Assembly (NCBI RefSeq): GCF_963966145.1
Contig: NC_091046.1
Coordinates: 20,708,001-20,772,000 of the forward strand
Direction: 5' to 3'
DNA length: 64,000 bases
Source: Tenebrio molitor
Taxonomy: Eukaryota > Arthropoda > Insecta > Coleoptera > Tenebrionidae
A model generated the notes under the pieces. It was not told the origin of the DNA and did not search any database. It saw nothing but the letters and a program-made list of their open reading frames with translations. The position numbers were made by a program, and so were the translations under genes. Shown in pieces: positions 1 through 9,620 of the stretch; within the stretch, counting starts at the first letter, position 1, and every line of letters begins with the position of its first letter.

Positions 1-640
1 TCTATTCTACACAGTGGCGGGTGGGGTGGGACAACTCAAAACTTTTAGACGACACAACAAAATTACATTTTTTGAAAGTACTGTTGTATTAAAAAAAAAA
101 CGCGTACACCTATTAGCTGCATGTGTAATTTTGTTGTTCTGGCGTTTATTAACGTCATACTGTGACACTTAAATTATTAAAAAATGCCAATACCAAAATT
201 CTCTGAACAAGAAAGGTGGGAATTTAGTGCAGTCTACGTAGACTAAATGCGATTATAAATGCAAACGGCGCCACGACCAAATATTAGGAATGTAATATTC
301 AAATAAAGTTATCTAAAAATTAAGACATTACCTGTCTTATAACTTTTGTCAAAATGACAGAAAACGTCCGATTTTAAACGATAAAAAAAACCTATAAATT
401 TTTTTTATCTGGCTCAAATGGTGTACGCGATTTTTTTGAATACAACTGTATATTTTCGTATAAATAAAAAGATCACATAAAAATAAATTCTCAAAATGAG
501 CTCCACCAACTTCCTCACAAATATTTAAACCATGTTCAAACAAATAAGTTGAGAACATTACGAATAGCTTGTGATCCCATTTGCCGAAGTTCATGTTTAA
601 TTCTCGCCTTTAAGTCATCGATGTTATTAGAATCTACTGA
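1..640. other. No recognised feature
   Basis: AT-rich sequence. The short reading frame on the minus strand at 349-594 has no motif I know and reads through low-complexity Phe/Ile-rich codons, so I do not call it a gene. I see no inverted ends or recognised repeat here. Confidence 0.5.
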
Positions 641-652
641 TACTCTTCTGTA

Positions 653-1085
653 CAGGGTGATTCTGAAATAAGCTTGGAAAAAAAACAGTAATTGGTGATG
701 ATAAGTCATAGACAAAAAAAATTTCTTATAGAAGTTTTTCCGTTTTCGAGATACAAATGATTGAAAATTTGATTAAAATTGCTAGTACGCTGCTGAGTTA
801 AAGGTGCTTAATTGATTATCCTGGTAGTTTAGCAACAAAACGTGACATTACTCCTTTCGATCATTTTCATAGAAATATTTACAAAGCAGTGTGCTTGTAC
901 CTGTGGAGTTGATGTAACAATAATTGTTGCTAATGGAGGAAATAAATTCGGACAAATTTCTCCTATTCATAGGCTTCGAAAATACAAGGATATGGGGTAA
1001 TTTCCATCCTTTTGATTTCACCCCCAAAAGTCATTTATGCAGGATTACTCCACATTTTTTTCCAAACTTATTTCAAAATCACCTG
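653..1085. mobile_element. TA/TIR element, CAGGGTGATTCTG family, copy 1
   Basis: Inverted ends start CAGGGTGATTCTGAAATAAG on the left and CAGGTGATTTTGAAATAAG on the right (read inward), about 30 bp, followed by an A-run. It is flanked by TA at 651-652 and 1086-1087, which is the Tc1/mariner-type duplication. No transposase is visible, so this is a non-autonomous (MITE) copy. A second copy at 23535-25873 in opposite orientation is broken by nested insertions; this copy gives its unfilled sequence. Confidence 0.85.
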
Positions 1086-1495
1086 TATTTTAAAGGATCG
1101 ATTTAAAAAAGGAAACACGTGTTAAAATTACATTTTTTAACTTGAGGTAATTTTATTATTACTAATTGAATCTTCACCGTCTAAAATATATGCAGTTTAA
1201 ATTTCACAAAAATCCGTTGGAAAATAACTGAGATATTAGGCTCGAAAGTCTTAGCTGAGACACCCGGCATATCACTGGATAATCGATCTAAAGACCTTTC
1301 AAAAAATGTATGATTTTACCTCTGTTTTGTGTTAATTTTGTACATTATTTAATTATACCTACCATCACAATTAACAAAAGTTACAACGAAAAATAAAAAA
1401 AGGAATTTACACAAACGAGAAAGTTATTAGTTTTTCAAAATTCTCAAATCAAAGTATAAAATAAGTTATTGTATGTATAGTCCATTTTTTAATTA

Positions 1496-1837
1496 TAGTC
1501 CGATGGATCAATTAATAAGCAGAGCATCTGTTATATTGCTATCTCTTTTCAACATAATGTAAAACAAGCTATTGGATTCTTGTACGTATTTCATTAAGTC
1601 CGTCCCAATATGCATCTCGCTTTGGCATGTGCGATTAGAGTAAGACGCGAATTGTACGTTTATTCCATTAGCGACGTCAAATTTCTCAAAAATTGAAATT
1701 TGTAATGATATTTGTCCCAAGATGCCAATATAAATTTTCAAATATTGGTAGCACGTAGCACCATGCACTGCTGTCAAATGTCGAAAGCAGACGCAGGTCA
1801 CGACGACTTCTTGATTCGGACTAAGCTCATCGGACTA
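1496..1837. mobile_element. TA/TIR element with TAGTCCGATG ends
   Basis: The left end TAGTCCGATG and the right end CATCGGACTA are perfect complements, flanked by TA at 1494-1495 and 1838-1839. The short minus-strand frame at 1508-1801 lies inside and has no recognisable domain. The first bases resemble the WAGTC start of the families at 17503, 18966 and 10038. Confidence 0.7.
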
Positions 1838-1909
1838 TAATCAAAAAATTGACTATATTAAGTATTGATCGAGTCCACTAAAAATTCCTTTTAAATATTC
1901 ACATGTGCA

Positions 1910-2152
1910 CCGTGTGAGCAACAATTACTGTTTTAGTTGGCAATAAATTCTGGTGACTTTTATGTCATGTTCCAACAAGAAAACCATTCAATTAATAGCA
2001 GATTACAATAACCAAGACGTTTAAATTTGAAATGTATGCCAGCTGTCAATAACGTTAATAAAACAAACCGAAATAGGTACAATTCGCAATCTTGAAAATT
2101 TCATGTACAATTTTTTTATTGCCAACTGAAACAGTTATTGTTGCTCACCCGG
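1910..2152. mobile_element. TA/TIR element, CCGTGTGAGCAACAAT family, copy 1
   Basis: The left end reads CCGTGTGAGCAACAATTACT and the right end, read inward, CCGGGTGAGCAACAATAACT. Similarity continues through GTTGGCAATAAA, about 38 bp. TA follows at 2153-2154; the left flank is CA, probably a mutated TA. Relatives lie at 46095-46277 and 48665-48896. Confidence 0.8.
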
Positions 2153-2892
2153 TATATGAGGGAATCCTCTTTAAATTCACATCTTTGAGTAAGAATCTAA
2201 AAGACTTGGAACCATTAACGCCCCGACACTTCCTAATTGTTTCGTCATTAACGACACCTTTGAAGTCAAACGTATTTAAATTACCCAGCTATCCGCAGTA
2301 GCGATGGCAGCAAGTTCAAGAAAAATTAGAGATATTTACTAAGTGGACAAGTAGATCGCAAATTAATTGAAATAATGTGACAGAATGACAACACAGAGAA
2401 CAACCTACCATCACTCCAGTGACCAAATAATCACGTGATTAAATATCCTCACATTTTAAAATTGATTTACTTTTACAGTGTGATTAGTTAATTACGTATG
2501 ATGAGTGATCTTAGGGAAATTTTTAGCCGTCAAGTTGAATTAAGGGATTTTTGAAATTTCTCATGGTTGTCTTTCAAACTGTTCTAGATCGGCCACACAC
2601 TTTCCGATCAATTTAGGTCCGGCTTATGATTTAAGAATCCCAAACCCAAACTTGCTTGCAATATTGCCCGACATGGGCATAATGTCCGGATTGACCGACG
2701 ACGGACGCCGCGCCGATAGTTTTCAGAGCTGGAACGGTTATATTTAAGAATCGGTGTGTACGGCTTATGCAGTGTGGAAACTACTTATGGGATAAATTCA
2801 GTAATTTCAAAACTAATGACATTTGTCGAAAACGCCGAAACAGGGCAATTTTTATTTTTCATGGTGCTTATTTTAAATTGCTTCACTTGTTC

Positions 2893-3065
2893 ATGACGTC
2901 ATCCATTTTTGAGCTCTGACGTCATTACCAATTTTTTTTTAAATGACAATCCCCACTTTTTTCTTCTATTTCTGATAGACCTTCCTACAACTTAAACGAT
3001 GAATGAAAAAAAGGGTACCTTACATAACAATTTTTTTGAGAAAATGACAATTCTGCTTCAAAAAT
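2893..3065. repeat. Fragment of the long-arm element seen at 5931-7881
   Basis: About 170 bp matches the inner part of the inverted arms of the 5931-7881 element: TGACGTCAT, then AAATGACAA, then a stretch ending ACCTTACATAACAATTTTTT and GAGAAAATGACAA. Neither terminal end is present, so it is a truncated copy. Confidence 0.75.
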
Positions 3066-3135
3066 TTTAATTTTCTCAATATGTACCCACAAAAAAATCA
3101 GGTAATGAATTGGCCCGTCCGCGGTCCGGACGCCG

Positions 3136-4068
3136 GTCAGTTCGACCACGGATACCTGGATAATCCTCCCATCCTCCCCTGGCAAGTTTAATCCCACCCT
3201 TCAGTTCGACCACGAAAGGGGTGGGTCCTAATTACGGTAATTAGGACCAGTTAAATAAATCGTCCGTCCATATAAATACCCCTCTAAGATTTTGTATGTT
3301 TAGTTGTTAATTTTGTCAGTTTGTGGTGACAGGAAATTTGAGTAGATTACATTTTGTTAAAAAATTATCTTTCTACTATTTACCCTAGATTGTTTACATT
3401 TACATTTAGAATAAGTATCCAATTATTCCTATATTACCAATCATTCTGTACAGTTGTATTATTCTGTAATAGCTATTTATGCACCAAGGGCGTTACAACG
3501 ATGATTACGCCCGGAGAACGATGAATCCAGCTCGAGGGCTTTAGCCCGAGAGATGGATATCGTTCGATGGGCGTAATCATTCGGTGACGCCGTGGTGCAT
3601 ACAAGATTTTATTTTTCACTATACGTGTTCTTAAAAAAAAAAAAATTGTCATCTTTGTAATTTTGAATTGATGAGGGCGTTATGAATTCATTACGCCCGC
3701 TTATTCTTATTACGCCATGTATTATTCCCCGGTTGTTATGGACATGTTTACGTATTTCGTATCCTAGGAGTTATCATGCAATTATACTAAAGTGAAAAAT
3801 AAATGTATTATAACGAACTGTAAAAATGATATTTTCATAAAATGCAATAAAATGTGATATATTTTTGAAATTATTTTGATGTCTTTTTCAATAATATCCC
3901 TAGATCTTGACTAAACATAATAAGCAAACCTGCCATTTTCTAGCACCTGTTAGTGTAATTATAATTTTCTAAGAATCACTGGTTTAATCTCCTAATCCCT
4001 CGGCAGCGAGGTCGTGGTCGAACTGAAGGGTCGGATTAACAGTATCTCATTAGCGTGGTCGAACTGAC
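3136..4068. mobile_element. hAT-like element with 8-bp target duplication
   Basis: Inverted ends GTCAGTTCGACCACG and CGTGGTCGAACTGAC are perfect complements. The 8-bp direct repeat GGACGCCG lies at 3128-3135 and 4069-4076, the length typical of hAT elements. Inside each end the motif TTCAGTTCGACCACG recurs (near 3202 and 4010), so the ends carry a repeated subterminal motif. A hairpin element occupies 3468-3803. No transposase is visible. A degenerate end of the same family lies near 52150-52218. Confidence 0.75.
3468..3803. mobile_element. Double-hairpin palindromic element, copy 1 of 3
   Basis: Begins AATAGCTATTTATGCACCA. The first 130 bp folds on itself: ATGCACCA pairs with TGGTGCAT, GATTACGCCC with GGGCGTAATC, GAACGAT with ATCGTTC, and the centre is CTCGAGGGCTTTAGCCCGAG. 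The second part is bounded by TTTATTTTTCACT and AGTGAAAAATAAA and holds another small palindrome (GGGCGTTATGAATTC, then GAATTCATTACGCCC). Further copies at 20666-20965 and 55034-55373 share both edges, which supports these limits. No coding sequence. Confidence 0.75.
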
Positions 4069-4342
4069 GGACGCCGCGCGGTCCAGACCTCAATGCAATC
4101 GAACACGTCTGGGACACACTTCAAAACGGTTCTACTATACAAAATTGGAGATTGTGTATCTTGTCTTGGAGAAAAAGAAACGAAAATTCGCAAAAGATAA
4201 GACGATGGTAGAACCACGAAACAACATTGGTTTGTACCGACTGTTTTAGTTAGTCTGGTAGTGCAGAGTTCATTTGGAGACTGTTAGATAAGTTGTGTTT
4301 TACCCATTTTGCAAACGATTTACTCAATTATTTGCTTAACTA

Positions 4343-4520
4343 CTCTCGTAGAGAGAAATTAGTCAGTTGCCACTGTTACAATTAACTTGCTGCCTTACAT
4401 TTTTGGGACATCTTTTGTTTGTCACCAGAAACCCCATAGCCTCCAACCTGACCAAATTTCTTGCAACCTAGTAACGAATATCCCTAAATCCTAGGGAGTA
4501 ATTTATTTTTGACACGAGAG
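4343..4520. mobile_element. TA/TIR element CTCTCGTGTCAAAAAT, deleted copy
   Basis: The right end GACACGAGAG and about 170 bp before it match the fuller copy at 34528-34896. The left end keeps only CTCTCGT before jumping into internal sequence, so about 190 bp are missing. TA flanks lie at 4341-4342 and 4521-4522. Confidence 0.75.
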
Positions 4521-4912
4521 TAGGTATTGAAAATTTTGTATATATTATATATTATTATATAATATCGAGTAAAAATGATTTATTAAGTATGTAAAAATAT
4601 TTTTAATTTGCTGTTTTAACAAAGCTGTTAACGCATTCAAAACGAAGCTATTAACACATCAGAAATCTAGGAACTTTTTTCAGGTGGTAGCACACATTTC
4701 TGGGAGCAAACTGACTGGCATTCTCTGATATTTGCCGCATTTTTTGATAATTCATCTTTAATTGTAATTTCATTTGCGAAAAATGACAATTATGTTTAGT
4801 CTAGATTCAAATTTAGAATTTTACTTTAATATTAACCCGTAACCTCCGAGATATTTAGAGGCCGCGACCAAAGCTTGTGTCACGTGATCTGACGTCACAT
4901 GTTGGGCGTATC

Positions 4913-5430
4913 CGAGTTCCTCCCGGTGGTCACTTCTTTACCTGCATAACCCTTTTTAACGGACGAGTTCCTCCCGAGGTTATCGGCAATTACTGCGATA
5001 GGTAGTCGATGATGGTAGCGGGACTAGATTATTATGGCGGGTATTTTGCTTGAAATTGGCAATAAATACACTGATGAGAGGGAGAAACAATTTTATTTAC
5101 AAGGGCAAAATGACATTCGGCATTTACAAATTATACTCTATTTATGTACATGATATGAGTATACAGTGAGTTTTTTTTAAGACTGGCCATAGGGTTTTAC
5201 ATGCTAAGTTTTCAACCCCCTGTTAACTTTATTTTTGTGAAAATTACAAAGCCTAGCACTGTTTTTATATTAAACAATAATATTATCTAGTCATTAAAAA
5301 AAAAAACTCAACATCGAATATGAAAATGATACTTTCATCACTCAACCCGATCATTCTTATCACCAGCACTAATCCCTTACCGTTCACTACTTGCTACAAG
5401 ACCTGAGAATTTCTGACCGCCGGGAGGAAC
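4913..5430. repeat. Possible inverted-end repeat with GAGTTCCTCCCGG motif
   Basis: GAGTTCCTCCCGGTGGTCA near 4915-4935 is mirrored by GACCGCCGGGAGGAACTC near 5417-5433, and a second copy GAGTTCCTCCCGAGG lies near 4965. The region is less AT-rich than its surroundings. No target duplication could be fixed, so element status is tentative. Confidence 0.35.
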
Positions 5431-5497
5431 TCCGCTGCCGCCCACATGTTTCGGTTGACCGTACACGCCATGCGTCGAGCGGGAAGTCGGCTAATAA

Positions 5498-5793
5498 ATT
5501 CACGTATAGCCCTAAGTGCTTCAAGGCTAAAATGTCAAAATATTTTTTTTTTAATGGGAACATACTTTTTTTTAGTAATTCTGCTAGAGATTTTAATTCT
5601 GAAAACAATAATATATCACAAGTATTGACATACCAAAAATACAAAAAAAAAATATGTAAAAAAAACACGCTATTATCGTCTATGCTCAAACTACCCTCCA
5701 TTTTGCGGCATCTCTGCACAATCCCATATAACACATTTGAAAAAAAATATTTTGACAGTTTAGCTTTAAAGCCCTTAGGGCTCTACGTGAATT
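5498..5793. repeat. Foldback repeat with about 50-bp arms
   Basis: The left arm runs TTCACGTATAGCCCTAAG and on through GGCTAAAATGTCAAAATATT. The right arm mirrors it with AATATTTTGACAGTTTAGC and on to CTTAGGGCTCTACGTGAA. The loop is A-rich. Overlapping short frames on both strands arise from this symmetry and are not genes. Confidence 0.65.
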
Positions 5794-5847
5794 TAGTGGG
5801 CCATCTTGTAGTCTATTCGCAACCATTTAATTTGGTGTATAGACAAT

Positions 5848-5908
5848 TAAAATCCTCCGATAAATAAGGGAGCTATGGACTCGTCTTCTTTTTTTGGGAC
5901 ACCTGTAT
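5848..5908. repeat. Element-end fragment shared with 35326-35387
   Basis: AAAATCCTCCGATAAATAAG, then GACTCGTCTT, a T-run and GGGACACCTGTA occur almost identically near 35326-35387. The terminal CACCTG followed by TA looks like the right end of a TA-type element; no matching left end was found at either place. Confidence 0.5.
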
Positions 5909-6336
5909 ATTCTACAATGTGTACTCTATACAGCGTTCGTAAAGTTCGGAATAAATTCGATAAAATTGTAAGTATTAATTTCTGAGAAAAATCCTCGAAG
6001 AGGTCAACTTTGTTTTTTAAAAGTGCATGTTATACAGTACGTTATTTAAGTTGACAGCTTGTCGTCAACTAATAATGACGTCATCAATAATTTTTTTAAA
6101 TGACAACCCTCATTTTTTTCATCTTTTTCTGGTAGATCTTCTTAGTACTTAAACGACTAATGAAAAAAATTGATACCTTACATAACAATTTCTTTGAGAA
6201 AATAACAAATTTGACTTAAAAAATTTAACTTCATTTTTAATGTAAAAATTTTAATTGACATCAATCAAAATCAAACAAACATCTCAGGTTAACAATAAAA
6301 TTTAACGCAAATGTTGAAATTGCCTCCCGCCAACTA

Positions 6337-6833
6337 CACTCACCGGCACAAAAAGCGACTCATTATGATTTCTTTAATAAATAATCTTGAAATTGTATTT
6401 GTGCTTATTTTTTTTATAATAGTTAAATTGGGATATTTTCAATGATCGGGAGTGCAAATGTCACCATGGCAACCGAACTGTTTTGTTTAAATAAATTATT
6501 GAAAAGTTTGCGCTGCTTCCATGTTGTGTTTTTGTCGGTTGTTTCACATGTTAAAATTTTTAATTTGACAATACGAGATACTAATTCAACATACTGTTCA
6601 AATTTTGACAATTTTTTATTACATAAAATTTTTTTCTAAAAAATAACATAATTTTTCATTAAAATCTTATTTCCTGTGTTTAATATTTTGTTTGTTGGAT
6701 ATTCTTAGGCAAAGAATAACTTAAATAGCACCTACCAATACAACATGACACCAAAAAAAAAAATTCTAAGACAATGAATTACTTAAAATTCAAAGTGACT
6801 CGCGAGGTGAGTCGTTTTTTGTGCCGGTCAGTG
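6337..6833. mobile_element. TA/TIR element with CACTCACCGGCACAAAAA ends
   Basis: The left end CACTCACCGGCACAAAAAGC and the right end (inward) CACTGACCGGCACAAAAAAC both run into GACTCA, about 26 bp. TA flanks lie at 6335-6336 and 6834-6835. It sits in the core of the 5931-7881 element. Frames on both strands at 6423-6639 overlap each other and have no domain. The end sequence resembles Tc1-type termini. Confidence 0.8.
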
Positions 6834-7174
6834 TATTTGGCACTCACCGACACTTTGTACACTGCACTCAATAATGTCAGGGCTTATTTGTTCCGAATTC
6901 TCTACCGCAAATCGTTCTAAATTGTTTGGTCTATTAAAATAAATCTTCCATTGTAACTAAATCTATTGGAAAAAAAATTAAAGGTAAAAATTAAATTAAA
7001 TTTTTTGAAGTAAAATTTGTCATTTTCTCAAAAAAATTGTTATGTAAGGTGTCAATTTTTTTTCATTGATCGTTTAGCTAATACGAAGGCGTACCAGAAA
7101 AATAAGACAAAAAAGGGGGTCATTTAAAAAAGTTATTAATGCCGTCACTATTAGGAGATGACAAGCTGTCAATA

Positions 7175-7759
7175 CAGGGTGTTTTCGAAGTTAAGGTGTT
7201 CCTTTTAACATGTGATAGTATGTGTTTTTCTAAAGAGTTTTAGCCAAAGTTACCTTAGTAAAATGTGTACTGCAATGAAGATACAATAAGTTAATTTTTT
7301 TGAAATTTTTGAAACCGGTCCTGCTCAAATTTGCGCTGATTTGTTAGAAATTAGAATTGACAAAAAAAAATCAAATGAACATGGACGTTAATCAAAAATA
7401 CTGTCAGAGTTGTCATCTAATTAGTCGGAATGGCTTTATCATTACGAAAATAATGAGCTCACAGATATGTTGCTAATGTATGGGCAATGTTATTATGTAA
7501 TCATAATGCAGCTGCGGCGTCCAGTGAGTACGCAGAGCGATTTCCAGAAAAACACCATCCTGGGCCACGTCAGTTATTAATCTAGTACAGTGGAGAAATA
7601 GACAGGACCGGACTCAAAATTTTAGAAAACGATAAAAATATACAATCAATTATCTCCGTTAATACAAACATTTTACTAAGAAGATTTAGGCTAAAATTCT
7701 TAAGAATAATGTATAGTATCTCGTGTTACGAGGAACGCCTCAACTTCGAAAACACCCTG
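7175..7759. mobile_element. Mariner-type element CAGGGTGTTTTCGAAGTT
   Basis: Ends CAGGGTGTTTTCGAAGTTAA and (inward) CAGGGTGTTTTCGAAGTTGA, about 40 bp of similarity, flanked by TA at 7173-7174 and 7760-7761. It splits the right arm of the 5931-7881 element. It retains a decayed transposase N-terminal piece at about 7440-7565, so it is an internally deleted relic rather than a pure MITE. Confidence 0.85.
7440..7565 (+). pseudogene. Decayed transposase helix-turn-helix (DUF4817-like)
   Basis: With one frame change the plus strand reads ELTDMLLMYGQC, then NHNAAAASSEYAERFPEKHHPG. This is the pattern of the N-terminal helix-turn-helix of insect mariner-like transposases (Y-G-x-x-x-x-N-x-x-x-A-x-x-x-Y-x-x-R-F-P-x-x-x-x-P). 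The related pieces at 48119-48240 and 26470-26800 help the identification. No catalytic DDE part remains inside this element. Confidence 0.6.
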
Positions 7760-7924
7760 TATATGCAAAGTACTGAACAATATGCACTTTTTAAAAACAA
7801 AGTTGACCTGTTCAAGCATTTTTCTCAGAAATGAATACTTACAGTTTTATCGAATTTATTCCGAACTTTACGAACGCACTGTATGTACAACAATAAAGAC
7901 GTACGTTTTATAAAATATGATATA

Positions 7925-8122
7925 CAGGGTGTATTTTTAAAATATGCCGAAATTTTACTTACGAGGTTGTGGGATAACGTAGAAGACTAAAAGCAGTTAA
8001 AAAAAATTTTTCCTCAAAAATTAAATGTCGATTTATTTTTTGACAGATTTTTTTAAATATTTTTTCCGAGTTCTACAGTAGCTCGCCGTTAAAGTTTGGC
8101 AGGACATTTACCTAACACCCTG
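7925..8122. mobile_element. Short TA element with CAGGGTGT ends
   Basis: The left end CAGGGTGTATTTTTAAA and right end ACCTAACACCCTG share only about 8 bp of strict complementarity, but TA lies at both flanks (7923-7924 and 8123-8124). CAGGGTG is a very common Tc1/mariner-type end in this window. It is 198 bp, with no coding sequence. Confidence 0.55.
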
Positions 8123-8289
8123 TATATAACACAATTAGATTTTTGTCACAACTGTCAAAAAAATGAAAACTCCCTAGGGAGCAAATATTTGCTCTACTTC
8201 TGTCACGACGTTGACATCCGACAAGTTGATTTCTAGTCCCGATCGTGAAAAAATTATTTTTAAGCCTTTATTCAAGATTGCACAAAACA

Positions 8290-8460
8290 CAAAATAGCAC
8301 TCGCTATTAGCGCGTAAAATTGTACAATGCTCTTCCTTTTCATGTTAAAAATATGAACTTTAAATTCTTCAAACAACAATTGAAGCAATTGTTGACAGAA
8401 AATGCATTCTACTCTTTTTTTCATTCACGAAGTCCTTATAGACCTTTTCTGTCTTTATTA
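8290..8460 (+). pseudogene. Possible LINE reverse-transcriptase C-terminal fragment
   Basis: The plus frame reads VQ/MYNALPFHVKNMN, then FKFFKQQLKQLLTENAFYS. The pattern Y/W-N-x-L-P, then F-K-x-x-L-K-x-x-L and FYS, is common at the C-terminal tail of non-LTR retrotransposon proteins. It is only about 45 residues long, with no catalytic motif left. It could be chance; the pattern match is the only evidence. Confidence 0.35.
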
Positions 8461-8469
8461 TGTTTTTTG

Positions 8470-8750
8470 TTCAACACTGTCAGAATTTTCTCCTGTGTGA
8501 ACGGATTTTGATAAATGTGACAACTTGTCAAAAAAAAAACGTCAATCTAATTTTAAAGATTTTAAGCGATTTTGAGCCTTTAGTGTCTCGTCGAAAAAAA
8601 AACCGTTGTATTCAACTCGTTCTTGTGTAAATTGGGCTTTTTTTGCATGAGTGGGCCAGTTTAAAACGCGAGTGAAACGAGCGTTTTAAAGGTCCACGAC
8701 TGCAAAAAAAGTCCAATTTACACACGAACTCGTTAAATAAATAACTATTC
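8470..8750. mobile_element. Body-plus-palindrome element, copy 1
   Basis: The body begins CACTGTCAGAATTTTCTCC and includes GTGAACGGATTTTGATAAA and TTTTAAAGATTTTAAGCGAT. A palindrome at 8622-8727 follows: TTGTGTAAATTGG pairs with CCAATTTACACA, and the centre is CGCGAGTGAAACGAGCG. The 7-bp direct repeat ACTCGTT flanks the palindrome (8615-8621, 8728-8734). It ends TTAAATAAATAACTATT. Copies at 9058-9343 and, without the palindrome, 35785-35955. Confidence 0.7.
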
Positions 8751-8759
8751 TTTTAATTT

Positions 8760-8890
8760 AAAACAAAACATAGTTTTTTTATTTTAAACAGTTTTTTTTT
8801 TTGTTTAAAACATGTTTTAAACTTGGTTGAAAAAACATGTTTTAAACTTGGTTAAAAAAAACATGTTTTAAACCAATTTTAAACAGGAAT
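8760..8890. repeat. Short tandem repeat, AAACATGTTTTAAACTTGGTT unit family
   Basis: The motif AAACATGTTTTAAAC recurs three times at about 25-bp spacing, each followed by TTGGTT or a variant. The core is itself a palindrome. Looser relatives occur near 9520-9600 and 10430. Confidence 0.65.
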
Positions 8891-9057
8891 TAAACAGCAT
8901 GAAACCGGTTGAAATCTTTATTATGTTGCTGTACTTTTACGCTCGACCACTGGGCATGCGCACTGCGCAGTTGTAGCAATGCAAACTGCGAAATTAGCTA
9001 AATTTAGATTTCTTATTATTTTCTCGTGTTATCCTCTAGTGGTATAATAGTAGTTTC

Positions 9058-9343
9058 TTGTTCAACACTGTCTGAACTTGAGAATTTTCTCCAGGGTGAA
9101 CGGATTTTAATAAATGTCACAACTTGTCAAAATGAAACGTCAAGCTAATTTTAAAGATTTTAAGCGATCTGGAGCTTTTAAGATGCTCGTAGAACAAAAA
9201 AACGTATTCAATTCGTTCGTGTGTAAATTGGGCCTTTTTTGGCACTCGTGAGCCTTTAAAACGCTCGTTTCACTCACGTTTAAAAATGGCCAACTTGTGA
9301 GAAAAAAGGTCCAATTTACACACGAACTCATTAAATAAACTAC
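9058..9343. mobile_element. Body-plus-palindrome element, copy 2
   Basis: Same body as the 8470 copy (CACTGTCTGAACTTGAGAA, then GTGAACGGATTTTAATAAA), followed by a palindrome from GTTCGTGTGTAAATTGG to CCAATTTACACACGAAC, then TTAAATAAACTACTATT. The palindrome centre is AACGCTCGTTTCACTCACG. Direct repeats at the palindrome edges are degenerate here. Confidence 0.7.
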
Positions 9344-9425
9344 TATTATTTAACGAGTTCGTGTGTAAATTGGGGTTTTTTTGGCACTCGTGGACCACTC
9401 ATACCAAAAAACGCCCAATTTGTAT
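9344..9425. mobile_element. Inverted third palindrome arm, head to head with copy 2
   Basis: ATTTAACGAGTTCGTGTGTA follows immediately on the ACTACTATT edge of copy 2, so two elements meet edge to edge in opposite orientation. The partner is cut short after CAAAAAACGCCCAATTTG. A short perfect TGAATAAATGAATAAATGA run follows at about 9440. Confidence 0.55.
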
Positions 9426-9620
9426 TGGAAATGTGAATAATCTGAATAAATGAATAAATGAACGTGACTAAAAAAAGTTGAAATCTTGTTTTTTTTTTTA
9501 TTTTAAAAACTCATGGATTAAAAAACATGTTTAAAACGTGTTCTAAACAGTTTTAAACAAACGTGTATTTTTTATACAACATGTTTAAAACACTGTTTTA
9601 AAATGTAGATTAAAACTTAA

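Larger units (their letters stand above)
3105..4135 (+). pseudogene. Tc1-like transposase relic split by a hAT-like insertion
   Basis: The left piece (to 3135) reads WPVRGPD and the right piece (from 4077) reads RGPDLNAIEHVWDTLQN. Together these match the Tc1 DDE-transposase signature around the third catalytic residue (W-P-A-R-S-P-D-L-N-x-I-E-H-x-W-D); the Glu of IEH is that residue. The 933-bp element at 3136-4068 sits between the pieces. No upstream part of the transposase could be followed, so this is a small relic. Confidence 0.6.
5931..7881. mobile_element. Long-arm TA element with two nested insertions
   Basis: The arms are about 330 bp each: left from 5931 (CAGCGTTCGTAAAGTTCGG) to about 6260, right from about 6970 to 7881 (read inward CAGTGCGTTCGTAAAGTTC). 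TA flanks lie at 5929-5930 and 7882-7883. The core holds the element at 6337-6833, and the right arm is split by the one at 7175-7759; the left arm has no such insertion and serves as the unfilled control. No transposase is visible. Part of the arm recurs at 2893-3065. Confidence 0.85.

Noticed and set aside
2590..2765. Possible Harbinger-like element with GGCCACACACTTTCCGAT ends
   Set aside because: The right end (AGCCGTACACACCGAT inward) aligns only loosely and the flanks give no 3-bp repeat.
5391..5867. 158-codon plus-strand frame
   Set aside because: It runs across a foldback repeat and A-rich sequence; the residues show low-complexity Lys/Asn/Phe and no motif, and the opposite strand has an equally long frame from the symmetry.
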